Source of the DNA: Bradyrhizobium sp. CER78
GTDB taxonomy: Bacteria > Pseudomonadota > Alphaproteobacteria > Rhizobiales > Xanthobacteraceae
NCBI RefSeq assembly: GCF_029846235.1
Contig: NZ_JARVWP010000007.1
Coordinates: 124,001-188,000, forward strand
Direction of reading: 5' to 3'
DNA length: 64,000 nt
Position numbers and translations under genes: made by a program. Under the pieces are notes generated by a model. The model was not told where the DNA came from and searched no databases. It saw only the letters and a program-made list of their open reading frames with translations. Within the stretch, counting starts at the first letter, position 1. Every line of letters begins with the position of its first letter. Below are positions 6,807 to 15,715 of this stretch, piece by piece.

Positions 6807-8144
6807 TCAGGCCGCCTTGATCTTGTCGATGACGGCGGACAATCGCGCGCGCTTTGCGGCGTCGGTGACCTGCGTGACGCTGGCCTCGAGATCACCGAGA
6901 ACGCTGTCGATCTTCCAAGCTGCGGGGCCTTCATCGATCACCGCGTCGGCCAGTTCGTCGGCCTTGTCAGGATCGCCGAGGTCGAAGGCCGCAGCGAGCA
7001 ACGTCTGACGCGTCCATTCGTCGCCGACCTGAAGCCGCCTGGCGCGCTCGCAGGCGGCGATCGTCAGCCGCAACGCGGTCAGCGCGCGCTCCTCGTCGCC
7101 TGCCCGGGCACGCGCGCGATAAAGACGCGGCAGGTTGCTCGAGCAATAATAGGCATTGAGGTCGATCTGCATACCTTGCTCATAATATTCGATCGCCTTC
7201 GCCTGGGCTTGCCGCTTGTCTGCGGCCAATGTGGCTGCTCTCGCCAGGCGCTTGTAGCGACCGCCCATCAGACCGAGGCGTTCCGGTGTCGGCCCCGCCG
7301 TCCTGATCAGCGTCTCAAGCGCCGCAATGGCCTGGAGATTATTGCCGGCATAGGCGGCGGCGAACTCACGGATCTCCTGGATTTCAGGGACGTCCTTGAA
7401 CTTCTTCGGAAGGCCCGCCGCAAAGTCGAGGACGCAGCTCCAGTCCGCGGTCTTGTCCACGCTGTCGCGCAGCAGCAGCAGCAATGCGAGCGCAATCGGA
7501 TAGGTCGCGGGCGGCGTGCCTTCGCCGGCGATCAGCGCCTGCGCGCGCTGCATGCGCTCGGCGTGCGGTGCGGCACGCACCTCGCGCACCTTGGTCTGGA
7601 ACGCCGCGAGTTCGGCAAGCTGCTCCTTGGTCGTCGTCGCCTTCGTCGGATCGACATCCTCGGGATAGCCGGGGATCGATTGGGGCATCGGCGAGAGCCC
7701 GTCGCGGAGCGACACGATGCCCTCCTTGATCCTGGGGCGGAGACCGGCTGCGGTGTCGTCGGAGATGTTGCCCTCGGGGAGCGGGTAGCGGACTGTGCGC
7801 ATCTGCACGACGTCGAACAATTGCTTCGACCAGTCGGCGGCAAGCAGAACACAGCCGGTCTTCTGCGCCGCATGACGGATGCCGACCTCGTAATAGACGT
7901 TGCCGTTCGGGATCGTCATATCCGCCAATACGAGGTCGGCGAAATAGAGTCGCTCCAGCATCTGGCCGACGATCAGCGCACCGGTGTCCTGGTCGGCGCG
8001 AACCGGTTCATAGCCCAGCTCCTTGATCACCGGAACGTAGCCGCGGTCCCACAGCGCGTTAAAATCGATTTCGGCCGGACCAAGCTTGGACTCGGCCTGG
8101 GTCGGCTTGCGGCCGTAGGGCATGATCATGAAACACGACGGCAT
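6807..8144 (-). CDS. Deoxyribohydrolase-like domain plus TPR region (DUF4071/TRAFs-binding type)
   Basis: This 445-residue protein has two parts. The N-terminal ~140 residues begin CFMIMPYG and contain ADMT (74-77) and NVYYEVG (82-88, Glu86). That is the hallmark of the nucleoside 2-deoxyribosyltransferase/TIR-like fold, where the Glu is catalytic. The remainder is helical with TPR-like repeats and matches the region called TRAFs-binding or DUF4071 in eukaryotic ASK/MAP3K proteins. It follows the SLOG gene by 12 bp with an AAGGGAT ribosome-binding site in the gap, so the two are coupled. Probable role: nucleotide-binding or cleaving sensor in the adjacent TIR/patatin locus (inference). Confidence 0.75.
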   Translation of the reverse strand: MPSCFMIMPYGRKPTQAESKLGPAEIDFNALWDRGYVPVIKELGYEPVRADQDTGALIVGQMLERLYFADLVLADMTIPNGNVYYEVGIRHAAQKTGCVLLAADWSKQLFDVVQMRTVRYPLPEGNISDDTAAGLRPRIKEGIVSLRDGLSPMPQSIPGYPEDVDPTKATTTKEQLAELAAFQTKVREVRAAPHAERMQRAQALIAGEGTPPATYPIALALLLLLRDSVDKTADWSCVLDFAAGLPKKFKDVPEIQEIREFAAAYAGNNLQAIAALETLIRTAGPTPERLGLMGGRYKRLARAATLAADKRQAQAKAIEYYEQGMQIDLNAYYCSSNLPRLYRARARAGDEERALTALRLTIAACERARRLQVGDEWTRQTLLAAAFDLGDPDKADELADAVIDEGPAAWKIDSVLGDLEASVTQVTDAAKRARLSAVIDKIKAA

Positions 8145-8156
8145 ATTGCAATCCCT

Positions 8157-8741
8157 TCAGTCCCATAATTTTCGCGTATCCAGCCAGTAGACCCACGTCG
8201 TCCTGCGCCCCGCTTCATCCATCAGGTGCTTGGCGCCGCCGGGACCATCGCCGCCTTCGCCGTTCCACAGGCAGACAAAGGCGAGCTTCTCGTCGCCAAA
8301 CCGGGCGGCCCGCTCCAGCATCCATTGATTGTCGCGCTCATAGGCGTTTTCGCCGGCCGACAGCGGGCCGAGTTCGTCCGGCATGACATGGAGCGTCGCG
8401 CGCGATTTCGCGGCGAGATAGCGCGCGCGCCAATTGCCGCCGGCGAAATCGACCGAGCCGGCGAGAAAGGTCGGCTCGTCGAATGGAATGTAGATCTCAA
8501 GCTGCATACCCTTCGCGAGTGCAGCTTCCGCAAACAGCAGGTCGCCGCCGCAAGCGCCGCCGCATATCGCGAGGTCGCCTTTGGCGACGCCGATCTTCGC
8601 AAGCGCGTCGGCGATCGCAGCGGCCGCGACAGGCTCCTTGTCCGGCGGAAAGCGAGGCGTTTTTCGATCTGGCGCATCGATCATGTGACCGCTGAAGAGA
8701 ACCACTATGTTAGGTGATCCGGCGCGTTGGTCCGTGGTCAT
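8157..8741 (-). CDS. SLOG/TIR-like nucleotide-binding protein
   Basis: The 194-residue protein has a Rossmann-like pattern. A hydrophobic strand leads into FSGHMID (16-22), and a second strand ends in the glycine-rich loop GGACGGD (61-67), followed by a helix and another strand (LEIYIPF). This resembles SLOG-superfamily proteins (LOG, DprA and Thoeris-sensor relatives), which bind or process nucleotides. It lies between the patatin gene (111 bp upstream) and the deoxyribohydrolase/TPR gene (12 bp downstream). I infer it senses or processes a nucleotide signal in this locus. The exact subfamily is unsure. Confidence 0.65.
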   Translation of the reverse strand: MTTDQRAGSPNIVVLFSGHMIDAPDRKTPRFPPDKEPVAAAAIADALAKIGVAKGDLAICGGACGGDLLFAEAALAKGMQLEIYIPFDEPTFLAGSVDFAGGNWRARYLAAKSRATLHVMPDELGPLSAGENAYERDNQWMLERAARFGDEKLAFVCLWNGEGGDGPGGAKHLMDEAGRRTTWVYWLDTRKLWD

Positions 8742-8852
8742 CGTGACACCCGACTGATGATTGGATCATTGTGTCTCGATGACAAACTTAGCTGAAGGCG
8801 AATCTCCTGTCGAAGCCGGGACCCGAGTGTCAGGACACCGCGCTGCGCGGCA

Positions 8853-9992
8853 TCAATTGATATCGAAGGCCGGCGGGAAATGTTCCGGCTTGACCTGCAC
8901 CTTCGCGGCGAGCGCTCCGATCGCGGCGAGCTCGTCCATGTTGGACGGGTCGTCCATCGCGGCGATCTTTGCCAGCGCCTCCGGCGTACGGTCGATGGCA
9001 ACCGTCGTCTTCAACCAGCCCGTCTCCAGCAGCACGTTGTAGCGCGCATAGGTCGCAAGTTGCGGCCCGCCCTGGCTGTCCGCCGCCATGTCTTCCACCG
9101 CGCGATCGATCGGCCATGGCGTCAGGCAGTTTGTCAGCCATTGCAGCATGCCGTGATTGAGCCGTCCGCAATCGTCCATGAGCGATTGCAGCGACCGCAC
9201 GCCCTGCTCCGCCGCCGGCATGTGGACGATCTGGTCAGTCGAAAATGTCGACTTGAACACGCCGGTCCCTGCCGAGACCAGCAGGAGCTTGTCCTTGCCG
9301 CTATGCCACCGGAAACCATGGCCATGAAGTGAAGCGAGCATTAGCAGCTGCAGCGCCGGATCGTTGAACGGGCTGACGCCGCCGTCGACGAAGGCGCCGC
9401 TGACGGTGTGACCGTCGCGCGCGGAGATCTTGATCTCCTCGGGCTTGAAATAGGTTGGGGCCGCAGTGCTGGCGCGAACCACTTGCGTCAGCCGCAACGC
9501 GCCGTCCTGCCTGGCGTAGGGCGCGTCCGGATGATTGTGCAGCGGCCAGGGACTGCCGGTATCGAGCCGCTTGGTCATGATCATCAGGCCGGTGCGGACG
9601 TGATCGCCGCCGAGCGCCGTGTCGGCGCCGAGTTGCGCATCGAGCGCGTGCTGCAAGGCGTCGGAATTGAATTTCGGCGCCAGCAGTCCCCGCCGCCAGA
9701 ACGATTCCTGAAAGATGTCGGTGCCAATCCCACGATAGAGCTTCTTCAAAGCGTCCGCGGTCATCCCGCAGGCAAGCCCGGCCGCGATGATCGATCCCGT
9801 GGAGGTGCCGCCGATCAGATCGAAATAGTCGCAGAGCAGCAGGTCATCCTTGCCGAACCGCTTGCGCAGCATCGCCTCGATGGCGCCGACATATTCGAGC
9901 GTCAGAATGCCGCGAATGCCACCGCCGTCGAGCGCCAATATCCGCTTCGGCCCGGCGTCACGATCGAGATGCTGCTGCTTCGTCTTCGGCAC
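8853..9992 (-). CDS. Patatin-like phospholipase, candidate effector
   Basis: The 379-residue protein carries all patatin landmarks: the oxyanion loop DGGGIRG (22-28), the nucleophile elbow GTSTG (62-66, Ser64) and the catalytic Asp in DGG (Asp203). It starts at GTG, supported by GGAGGG about 6 bp upstream. Patatin lipases degrade membrane phospholipids, and several, such as CapV, are effectors of nucleotide-triggered immunity. It is the first gene of the minus-strand arm of the locus and is divergent from the TIR gene. An ordinary lipid-metabolism role is the alternative; the neighbours argue for conflict or signalling. Confidence 0.92.
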   Translation of the reverse strand: MPKTKQQHLDRDAGPKRILALDGGGIRGILTLEYVGAIEAMLRKRFGKDDLLLCDYFDLIGGTSTGSIIAAGLACGMTADALKKLYRGIGTDIFQESFWRRGLLAPKFNSDALQHALDAQLGADTALGGDHVRTGLMIMTKRLDTGSPWPLHNHPDAPYARQDGALRLTQVVRASTAAPTYFKPEEIKISARDGHTVSGAFVDGGVSPFNDPALQLLMLASLHGHGFRWHSGKDKLLLVSAGTGVFKSTFSTDQIVHMPAAEQGVRSLQSLMDDCGRLNHGMLQWLTNCLTPWPIDRAVEDMAADSQGGPQLATYARYNVLLETGWLKTTVAIDRTPEALAKIAAMDDPSNMDELAAIGALAAKVQVKPEHFPPAFDIN

Positions 9993-10393
9993 GGCTGGCC
10001 CTCCGACTATGACTGTTGCTGATCTCGATACGGCCGACCGATCACGGCCGAAGGCTCAATTGGTCGCGCCCTCGCGCGTACGGCGCCGGGGGCATGAAAT
10101 GAAGCAATGTGCCCACGTCAACACATCGGCTGATGTTTTTCGAAAAATTTTAGTCAGTGCGTTCCGGAGCAGGACAAGCACCGCGCGCCGGCTCCCTGCA
10201 CATGTTGCACATGATACACCCTAAGGTATAGTGAGATAGTTCACTGGCAGGCGGTTTTTCTTTTTCGCGGCCGGCGATCGCAATTTTCAGAGACGCGCTA
10301 TCATCGGTCCGCGGCGAGACGTGCAGCCGCGGCATCCGGCCGACCAGTCACGGCCAGCCGTCGCATTAGATTCATGCAGATCGGATTTTTGCC
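9993..10393. promoter_or_regulatory. Divergent regulatory region between patatin and TIR genes
   Basis: The 401-bp gene-free region is richer in A+T than its neighbours (for example around 10132-10152). An imperfect palindrome, AGTGA-6bp-TCACT, lies at 10230-10245, and a TGCACATG direct repeat lies nearby at about 10197-10212. It must hold the promoters of both arms of the locus. No individual promoter could be assigned with confidence. Confidence 0.45.
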
Positions 10394-11818
10394 ATGCCGA
10401 ACGATTTCTCAGTCTTTATCAGCCATCGTGCCGAAGACAGGTTCCTCGCGCGGCTTTTGAAAGCACGGCTCGAATATCTCAGCAGCCTGGACGGACAACG
10501 TTCGGTGGAATGCTTTGTGTGCGAGGAAATTCCCGGCGGCGCGGAGTGGCGCCAATGGATGATCGACAACACGGCGAAGGCCGACTGCCTGATCTTCATC
10601 CACACCAACGCCGAACATAACTGGACGTGGTGCGCGTCCGAGATTTCCCAGTTCGACGGCTACAAGCGCGCGCTGAAGCTCACGTCAAAGGTGCTGTGGT
10701 TCTCGGTCGACAGTTCGCCCTCGTTTCCGATGCTGGCGGAGAACGAGTTCTACGGGATCGGCGACGACGAGGTGCGGCGGTTTCTCGAGGATCTGTTCGT
10801 CCGGCCGACCTTCGGTCCCGTCCCGCTGCGGCCGAAACTGAACGCCAACCATGCCCGCGACTTCAACGAAGCGGTGAAGGATCTGCACGCGCAGTTCATG
10901 CAGATCACCCGCCCGGAAGAGCTGTTCCGCCTTCGGCTTCGCGTCGTGTTCAGCGACGAGCTGTCGTTCCGGCAGAAGGCCGATGCGCTGAAGGCATTGC
11001 CGCCTGCGGAGCGTGCACGCGGATTCCTGACGGATGCCAGGCTGGAGGCGGATCCCGCCACCACCACGCTGCTGTCAGGTCCCGATGCGGCTGATCTCGA
11101 CTGGGAGGACCTGCTCCGCGCCCAGAACCGCTACGACAGCGGCGCCTGGCTCGACGAACTGACGAGCTATGTCGCGAACTCGTTCTCCGACGTGGATATC
11201 GCCAGCCGGCGAAGCCGCGAGCAGGTCCTCAGCCCGATCTTCCGCGATCTGAAGCTGTATCAACCGGTGATCGCCCGGCTCGAATATCTCGACAACACGC
11301 CGTTCTCGGTCGTCATCATCTTCGTGCCGATGCCGCCGTTCAGCGAAGATCCAAGGCTGATGGTCGCGCAGAACATGCCGAAGGACATCGTGTTCCTGTC
11401 GATCCTGCTGCGACTGGCACGGCGCTTCCGATGGTCGTTTCTCGAGCCGCTCTACAACGCGGTCGAGGACCTCGACGATGACTTCAGCGCCAAGCGATGG
11501 GACGACCTGCTGCAGCGCTACCACGAATGCCTGGAAAACCTCGATTCGATCCTGCGACAGGGCAACATGCGCGAGCTCGAAACCGTCGGCGACATCAAGT
11601 CGACGATCAACATCTCCGACGATGCGCTTCTAAAGGAGATGTTCAAGGATTGGGGAACGTTTCAGAGCCGGCTCGCGCAGGCCATCGAGAAAAAGTCGCC
11701 GGGCGACGTGCGGCAAACGCTGGAGCCCTGGCTGAAGCGCAACAAGGACTTCATGAAGCAGCTGCTCGTCGAAACCCAGGGCAAGGTGGAGAAGCTGCGT
11801 CCGCTGGAGGCCCGCTGA
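10394..11818 (+). CDS. TIR-domain protein with long C-terminal region
   Basis: In this 474-residue protein the N-terminal ~140 residues form a TIR domain: strand A FSVFISHRAEDR (5-16) and the helix WCASE with Glu83 in the position of the catalytic Glu of NAD+-cleaving TIRs. The remaining ~330 residues have no domain I recognise. They look alpha/beta and end in a helical, charged region. The gene is alone on the plus strand, divergent from patatin-SLOG-TPR. Bacterial TIR proteins cleave NAD+ and may release cyclic ADP-ribose signals; by analogy with Thoeris it may produce the signal or act as effector here. Confidence 0.85.
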   Translation: MPNDFSVFISHRAEDRFLARLLKARLEYLSSLDGQRSVECFVCEEIPGGAEWRQWMIDNTAKADCLIFIHTNAEHNWTWCASEISQFDGYKRALKLTSKVLWFSVDSSPSFPMLAENEFYGIGDDEVRRFLEDLFVRPTFGPVPLRPKLNANHARDFNEAVKDLHAQFMQITRPEELFRLRLRVVFSDELSFRQKADALKALPPAERARGFLTDARLEADPATTTLLSGPDAADLDWEDLLRAQNRYDSGAWLDELTSYVANSFSDVDIASRRSREQVLSPIFRDLKLYQPVIARLEYLDNTPFSVVIIFVPMPPFSEDPRLMVAQNMPKDIVFLSILLRLARRFRWSFLEPLYNAVEDLDDDFSAKRWDDLLQRYHECLENLDSILRQGNMRELETVGDIKSTINISDDALLKEMFKDWGTFQSRLAQAIEKKSPGDVRQTLEPWLKRNKDFMKQLLVETQGKVEKLRPLEAR

Positions 11819-11823
11819 TGCCC

Positions 11824-11841
11824 GCCGAGGGCAGGCTCGGC
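11824..11841. terminator. Hairpin between convergent genes, possible bidirectional terminator
   Basis: GCCGAG and CTCGGC form a 6-bp stem with a 6-nt loop in the 40-bp gap between the convergent TIR gene and the next exported-protein gene. There is no T-run, so termination is only suggested by position. Confidence 0.25.
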
Positions 11842-11858
11842 CCGGCCGCCGCCTGCGC

Positions 11859-12596
11859 TCAGATCATCGACGCGACGCGCTCGAGGCCGATCAGGCGCGC
11901 CAGCGAACGGACCTCATTCTTCTGGTCCTCGCGAAGCTGGAACAGCAGCGGCATCGCCGCCGACTTCAGCTGCTGCACCTCCTCGGAATCCGGATCGATC
12001 GGCATGGTACCCGCCGCCGGATCGCCCTGGCGCTTGGCGTGGATCTTGCGGGCGACGGCGCGCAGCGCGGTCTCGACCGCCGGCCAGTAGTATTCCTGCG
12101 ATGACGACAGCTTGAGCCGGTCCTTAATGCCGGCGATCTGCGCATCGCTGAGCAGGGCGTAGGTCTTCTGCGGCGCCGGTTTGGCGGCCGCCTTGGGCTT
12201 CGGCGGCGCGACCGTGGCCGGCGCGGCGGCTGGAGCGGGCTCGGCGATCTTCGGCTGGGCCGCATCGACGGGATCATTGAGCTTCGGCAGGCCGATATCG
12301 GCGGGCTCGGCGGAGGCATAGGCCTGGCGAACGGTATCGGTCGCACCCGGGATAGCGGCTTGTGCCCGCAGCAGGAGCGGCGACGGACTGGCTGGAGGCT
12401 CCGCCGGCTGCGGCGCTTCAAAGGAGGCAGCGGCAAGCGTCGTAACCGCGAGCTTGTCCTGCTTGCTGGCGCGGTTGGCGACCGGGCCGATGTCGGCCTG
12501 CGCCGCCGGCAGGCTGTCGCGGCCCAAAATGGCGGTGATCGCGGCACCGGCGAGCAGGAAGCATGTCAGGGCGGCGAGGGTGATGGCTCTGGTCAA
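11859..12596 (-). CDS. Exported protein with Pro/Ala-rich linker and LTXXQ-like C-terminus
   Basis: The 245-residue protein begins with a signal peptide or anchor (AITLAALTCFLLAGAAITAIL). A low-complexity Ala/Pro/Lys-rich stretch follows (about residues 60-145), and then a helical domain containing LSDAQIAGIKDRLKLSSSQ and YWPAVETALRAV. The latter resembles LTXXQ/Spy-like periplasmic helical proteins of alphaproteobacteria. No enzymatic motif is visible. It probably sits in the periplasm, tethered or soluble. Function is unknown. Confidence 0.8.
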   Translation of the reverse strand: MTRAITLAALTCFLLAGAAITAILGRDSLPAAQADIGPVANRASKQDKLAVTTLAAASFEAPQPAEPPASPSPLLLRAQAAIPGATDTVRQAYASAEPADIGLPKLNDPVDAAQPKIAEPAPAAAPATVAPPKPKAAAKPAPQKTYALLSDAQIAGIKDRLKLSSSQEYYWPAVETALRAVARKIHAKRQGDPAAGTMPIDPDSEEVQQLKSAAMPLLFQLREDQKNEVRSLARLIGLERVASMI

Positions 12597-12706
12597 AAAG
12601 TTACTCCATTGCCGGCCGGTGTCACCGCAAACTGCGCGGCAAATGCGGCGTTAGCGTGCCATGACCGCGCCAAATAGGTGAAATCGTCCCGAAACGGCCC
12701 GAAAAA

Positions 12707-12949
12707 TCAGGCCGCGGCGTCAAGCTCATAGGCTTCCTGGATGTCGGCCACGATCTCATGGGCCGTCCAGAGGGCCCCGGGCTGGACCGCATGCATGCTG
12801 ACCGTCCAGTTGGTCCGGCGGGTGCGCGGCGTGCTGACGATGTCGAATTCGACCTGACGGCACAGCGGATGCCGCTGCAGGGCATAGAACACCCGGGTCC
12901 GGAGCTCATTGAGCGAGGCCGGGGTCTTGGAGAGCACCTCAAAAGCCAT
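12707..12949 (-). CDS. Conserved small cytoplasmic protein of unknown function
   Basis: This 80-residue acidic/neutral protein begins MAFEVLSKTPASLNELR and has no signal peptide or membrane segment. The ATG at this position has GGGA about 9 bp upstream; a longer TTG start five codons upstream lacks one. The sequence looks like a compact alpha/beta fold (two amphipathic helices around VEFDIVSTPR and WTVSMHAV). I do not recognise the family. Confidence 0.75.
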   Translation of the reverse strand: MAFEVLSKTPASLNELRTRVFYALQRHPLCRQVEFDIVSTPRTRRTNWTVSMHAVQPGALWTAHEIVADIQEAYELDAAA

Positions 12950-13063
12950 GTCGCATTCCCACAACTGCCGGGCGGCCCGCCGTGGCGGCGGACCATCCCG
13001 TGACGCATAGTTGGGACTGGCATGGTTAATGCCGCGTTAAGCGGACAGGCGGGGTTTGACCGA

Positions 13064-14062
13064 TCAGCCGAGCCGCACCCGCGCGCTCGCCGCCTCGTAT
13101 TCCGCCGCCGTCTGGGCCACGAGTTCGTCGACCGCGAGCACCCCCGTCACCCCCGACGTGGAATGACCGCCGCTCCAGATGTCGCGCCAACGTTTGGGGC
13201 GGCTTTCGCGGGCGCCGATGTCGATGTCCTTGCCGATGTCGATCGCGCCGCGTGCCGGCAGGTCGTCAGGATCGAGACCGGCGGCTTCGATCGAGGGCCG
13301 CAGCATGTTTGTCTGCAAACCCGTGAAGGCGGTCGTGAGCAGGATGTCGTCGGCGGTCGCCTCGACCAGCATCTGCTTGTACCTCGCATCCGCCATGCTC
13401 TCGCGCGTCGCGATGAACTTGGTGCCCATATAGGCGAGATCGCAGCCGAGCGCTTCCGCGGCGCGCAGCGCGTGGCCATCGCTGATGCCGCCGGCCAGCA
13501 CGATCGGGCCATCGAAGAATGCGCGCACCGCGCGGACGAACACGAACGGATTGAGCCAGCCGGTCTGCCCGCCGGCGCCCGCGGTGAGCAGCACGAGCCC
13601 GTCGGCGCCGGCTGCAGCCGCGCGCTCTGCATGGCGGATCGAGGCAACGTCGGCGAACACAAGCGCGCCGGCATCGTGCAGAGGGCTCAGCACCGGCGCG
13701 GGCGAGCCGACCGAGGTGATCACGAGCTCAGGCTTGTGCCGCAGCAGGACCGCGAGATCCTGCTGCAGCCGCGTGTTGGAGCGATGCACGATCAGGTTCG
13801 GGCAGATCGGCGCCACCGCCCTGCCGTTTGCATCTTCATGGGTCTGCAGACGACGTGCGATGTCGCCGAGCCATGCATCGAGCTGTTCCGTCTCACGGCA
13901 ATTCACCGTCGGAAACGAGCCGATCACGCCGTTGCGGCAGGCAGCTACCACCAGCTCGACGCCCGATACCAGAAACATCGGTGCTGCAATCAGCGGCAGC
14001 CGGAGGCGATCGCGAAATCGCGCGACAAGATCTGCGGACAAGTTGTTTCTTCCCATCATCAT
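13064..14062 (-). CDS. Nitronate monooxygenase-family FMN protein (paralogue 1)
   Basis: The ~332-residue TIM-barrel flavoprotein of the 2-nitropropane dioxygenase/FabK superfamily shows LPLIAAPMFLVSG at the N-terminus, the FMN-binding segment GADGLVLLTAGAGGQTG, and the phosphate loop AGGISDGHAL followed by GTKFIATRES. Three consecutive in-frame ATGs lie at the start; the outermost is given. It is divergent from an acyl-CoA synthetase gene only 65 bp away, suggesting shared control. True nitronate oxidation is not proven; the family also includes enoyl reductases. A closely related paralogue lies at 19114-20082. Confidence 0.9.
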   Translation of the reverse strand: MMMGRNNLSADLVARFRDRLRLPLIAAPMFLVSGVELVVAACRNGVIGSFPTVNCRETEQLDAWLGDIARRLQTHEDANGRAVAPICPNLIVHRSNTRLQQDLAVLLRHKPELVITSVGSPAPVLSPLHDAGALVFADVASIRHAERAAAAGADGLVLLTAGAGGQTGWLNPFVFVRAVRAFFDGPIVLAGGISDGHALRAAEALGCDLAYMGTKFIATRESMADARYKQMLVEATADDILLTTAFTGLQTNMLRPSIEAAGLDPDDLPARGAIDIGKDIDIGARESRPKRWRDIWSGGHSTSGVTGVLAVDELVAQTAAEYEAASARVRLG

Positions 14063-14127
14063 TGTGTTAGCGTTGCGCCAACATTGGCACGCAAGAGGCC
14101 AAACACAAAGCGGGAGGAGACCACCAC

Positions 14128-15690
14128 ATGAGCAATCCGCTCTATGCATTTCCGGCAACGTGCGAGCAGACCTTGCGGGCGCTGGCGCGTTATCCGACGC
14201 GCACCGCCTTCGCATGGCCGGGCGGCTCGCTCAGCTATCAGGGCGCAACCGATTTGATCGGGCGGATGCAGAGCGTGTTCATGCGGCTCGGCTTTGCGCC
14301 GGGCACCCGCGTCGCCTTCCTCACCGCCAACCGAGCCGACAGCTGGTGCGCCGGCGTCGCCGCGCAATTGTCGCGGCTCGCTATCACCTGGCTGCATCCG
14401 CTCGGCTCGCTCGACGACCAGCTGTTCCAGATCGAGGACTCCGAAGCGCAGATGCTGATCGTCGACGGCATCACGTTTCGTGACCGCGGCGGCGAGCTTG
14501 CGGCGAAGGCGCAGGACCTGAAGACCATCTTCACGCTCGGCCCGGCGGATTACGGCGCCGACCTGTTGCAGGTGGTAGAGGATGCCGGCAGCGCGACCGC
14601 GAAGAATTTTGCCCGCGAGGACGATATCTCGACCCTGAACTACACCGGCGGCACGACCGGCAAATCCAAGGGCGCGCTGCGCTACCATCGCGAATATGGC
14701 GGCTTCGCCGCCGCGATCCTCGCCGACTTCGAAATTCCGGAGACGCCGCGCTATCTCACCGTGGCCCCCATCAGCCATGTCGCGGGTACAAAAGTGCTGC
14801 CGACGCTGATGCGCGGCGGCACCGTGCACATGCTGAAAGGGTTCGATCCGGAGGCGGTGTTCAAGACCATCGAGCGCGAGAAGATCAACTTCACGCTGTT
14901 CGTGCCGACCATGATCTATGTGATGCTGGATCATCCCGCGCTGCCCAAGACCGACCTGTCCTCACTCGAACTGTTGCTGTACGGCGCATCCGCGATGTCG
15001 CCGAGCCGGCTGGTGGAAGGTATCGAGCGGATCGGTCCGGTGTTCTCGCAGCTCTACGGCCAGACCGAATGCTATCCGGTCTCGGTGCTGCGCAAGGCGG
15101 ACCATGATCCGAAGACGCCGGAGCTGTTCCTGTCCTGCGGCTTCCCGATCGCCGCCTGCCAGGTGAAAATCCTCGATCAGGACGACCAGGAGGTCGCAAC
15201 CGGCGAGGCCGGCGAGATCTGCGTGCGCGCGACGCATGTGATGGCCGAATACTGGAAGCGGCCCGACATCACCGCGGAGACGCTGAAGAGCGGCTGGCTG
15301 CACACCGGCGACATCGCGCGCAAGGACGAGCGCGGCTACATGTTCATCCTCGACCGCAAGAAGGACATGATCGTCTCCGGCGGCTTCAACATCTTCCCGC
15401 GCGAGGTCGAGGATGTCTTGTCGCAGCACGCCGATGTCGCGATGGTCGCCGTGGTCGGCGTGCCCGACGACAAATGGGGCGAGGCCGTCACCGCCGTCGT
15501 GGTGGCGCGCGAGGGCACAACGCCTGACGCCGACGAGCTGATCGGCCTCGTCAAGGCGAAGAAGGGCTCGGCGCACGCGCCAAAGCAGATCCAGTTCGTC
15601 AAGGAGCTGCCGATGACCGGCGTCGGCAAGGTCGACAAGAAAGTGCTGAAGGCAGGCTTCTGGACCGGCCGCGACCGCATGGTGGGGTGA
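14128..15690 (+). CDS. AMP-dependent acyl-CoA synthetase/ligase
   Basis: This 520-residue member of the ANL superfamily has the AMP-binding P-loop YTGGTTGKSKG near residues 172-182, the YGQTECYP adenylation motif near 310, HTGDIARKDERGY near 392, and the C-terminal catalytic Lys in MTGVGKVDKKVLK. It activates a carboxylic acid to the acyl-CoA via an acyl-adenylate. A GGGAGGAG ribosome-binding site precedes the ATG. Chain-length specificity is not readable. It is divergent from a nitronate-monooxygenase-like gene, perhaps for joint degradation of an unusual acyl compound. Confidence 0.92.
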   Translation: MSNPLYAFPATCEQTLRALARYPTRTAFAWPGGSLSYQGATDLIGRMQSVFMRLGFAPGTRVAFLTANRADSWCAGVAAQLSRLAITWLHPLGSLDDQLFQIEDSEAQMLIVDGITFRDRGGELAAKAQDLKTIFTLGPADYGADLLQVVEDAGSATAKNFAREDDISTLNYTGGTTGKSKGALRYHREYGGFAAAILADFEIPETPRYLTVAPISHVAGTKVLPTLMRGGTVHMLKGFDPEAVFKTIEREKINFTLFVPTMIYVMLDHPALPKTDLSSLELLLYGASAMSPSRLVEGIERIGPVFSQLYGQTECYPVSVLRKADHDPKTPELFLSCGFPIAACQVKILDQDDQEVATGEAGEICVRATHVMAEYWKRPDITAETLKSGWLHTGDIARKDERGYMFILDRKKDMIVSGGFNIFPREVEDVLSQHADVAMVAVVGVPDDKWGEAVTAVVVAREGTTPDADELIGLVKAKKGSAHAPKQIQFVKELPMTGVGKVDKKVLKAGFWTGRDRMVG

Positions 15691-15715
15691 GAGGCTCGCA
15701 CAACCCATTGCCGGT

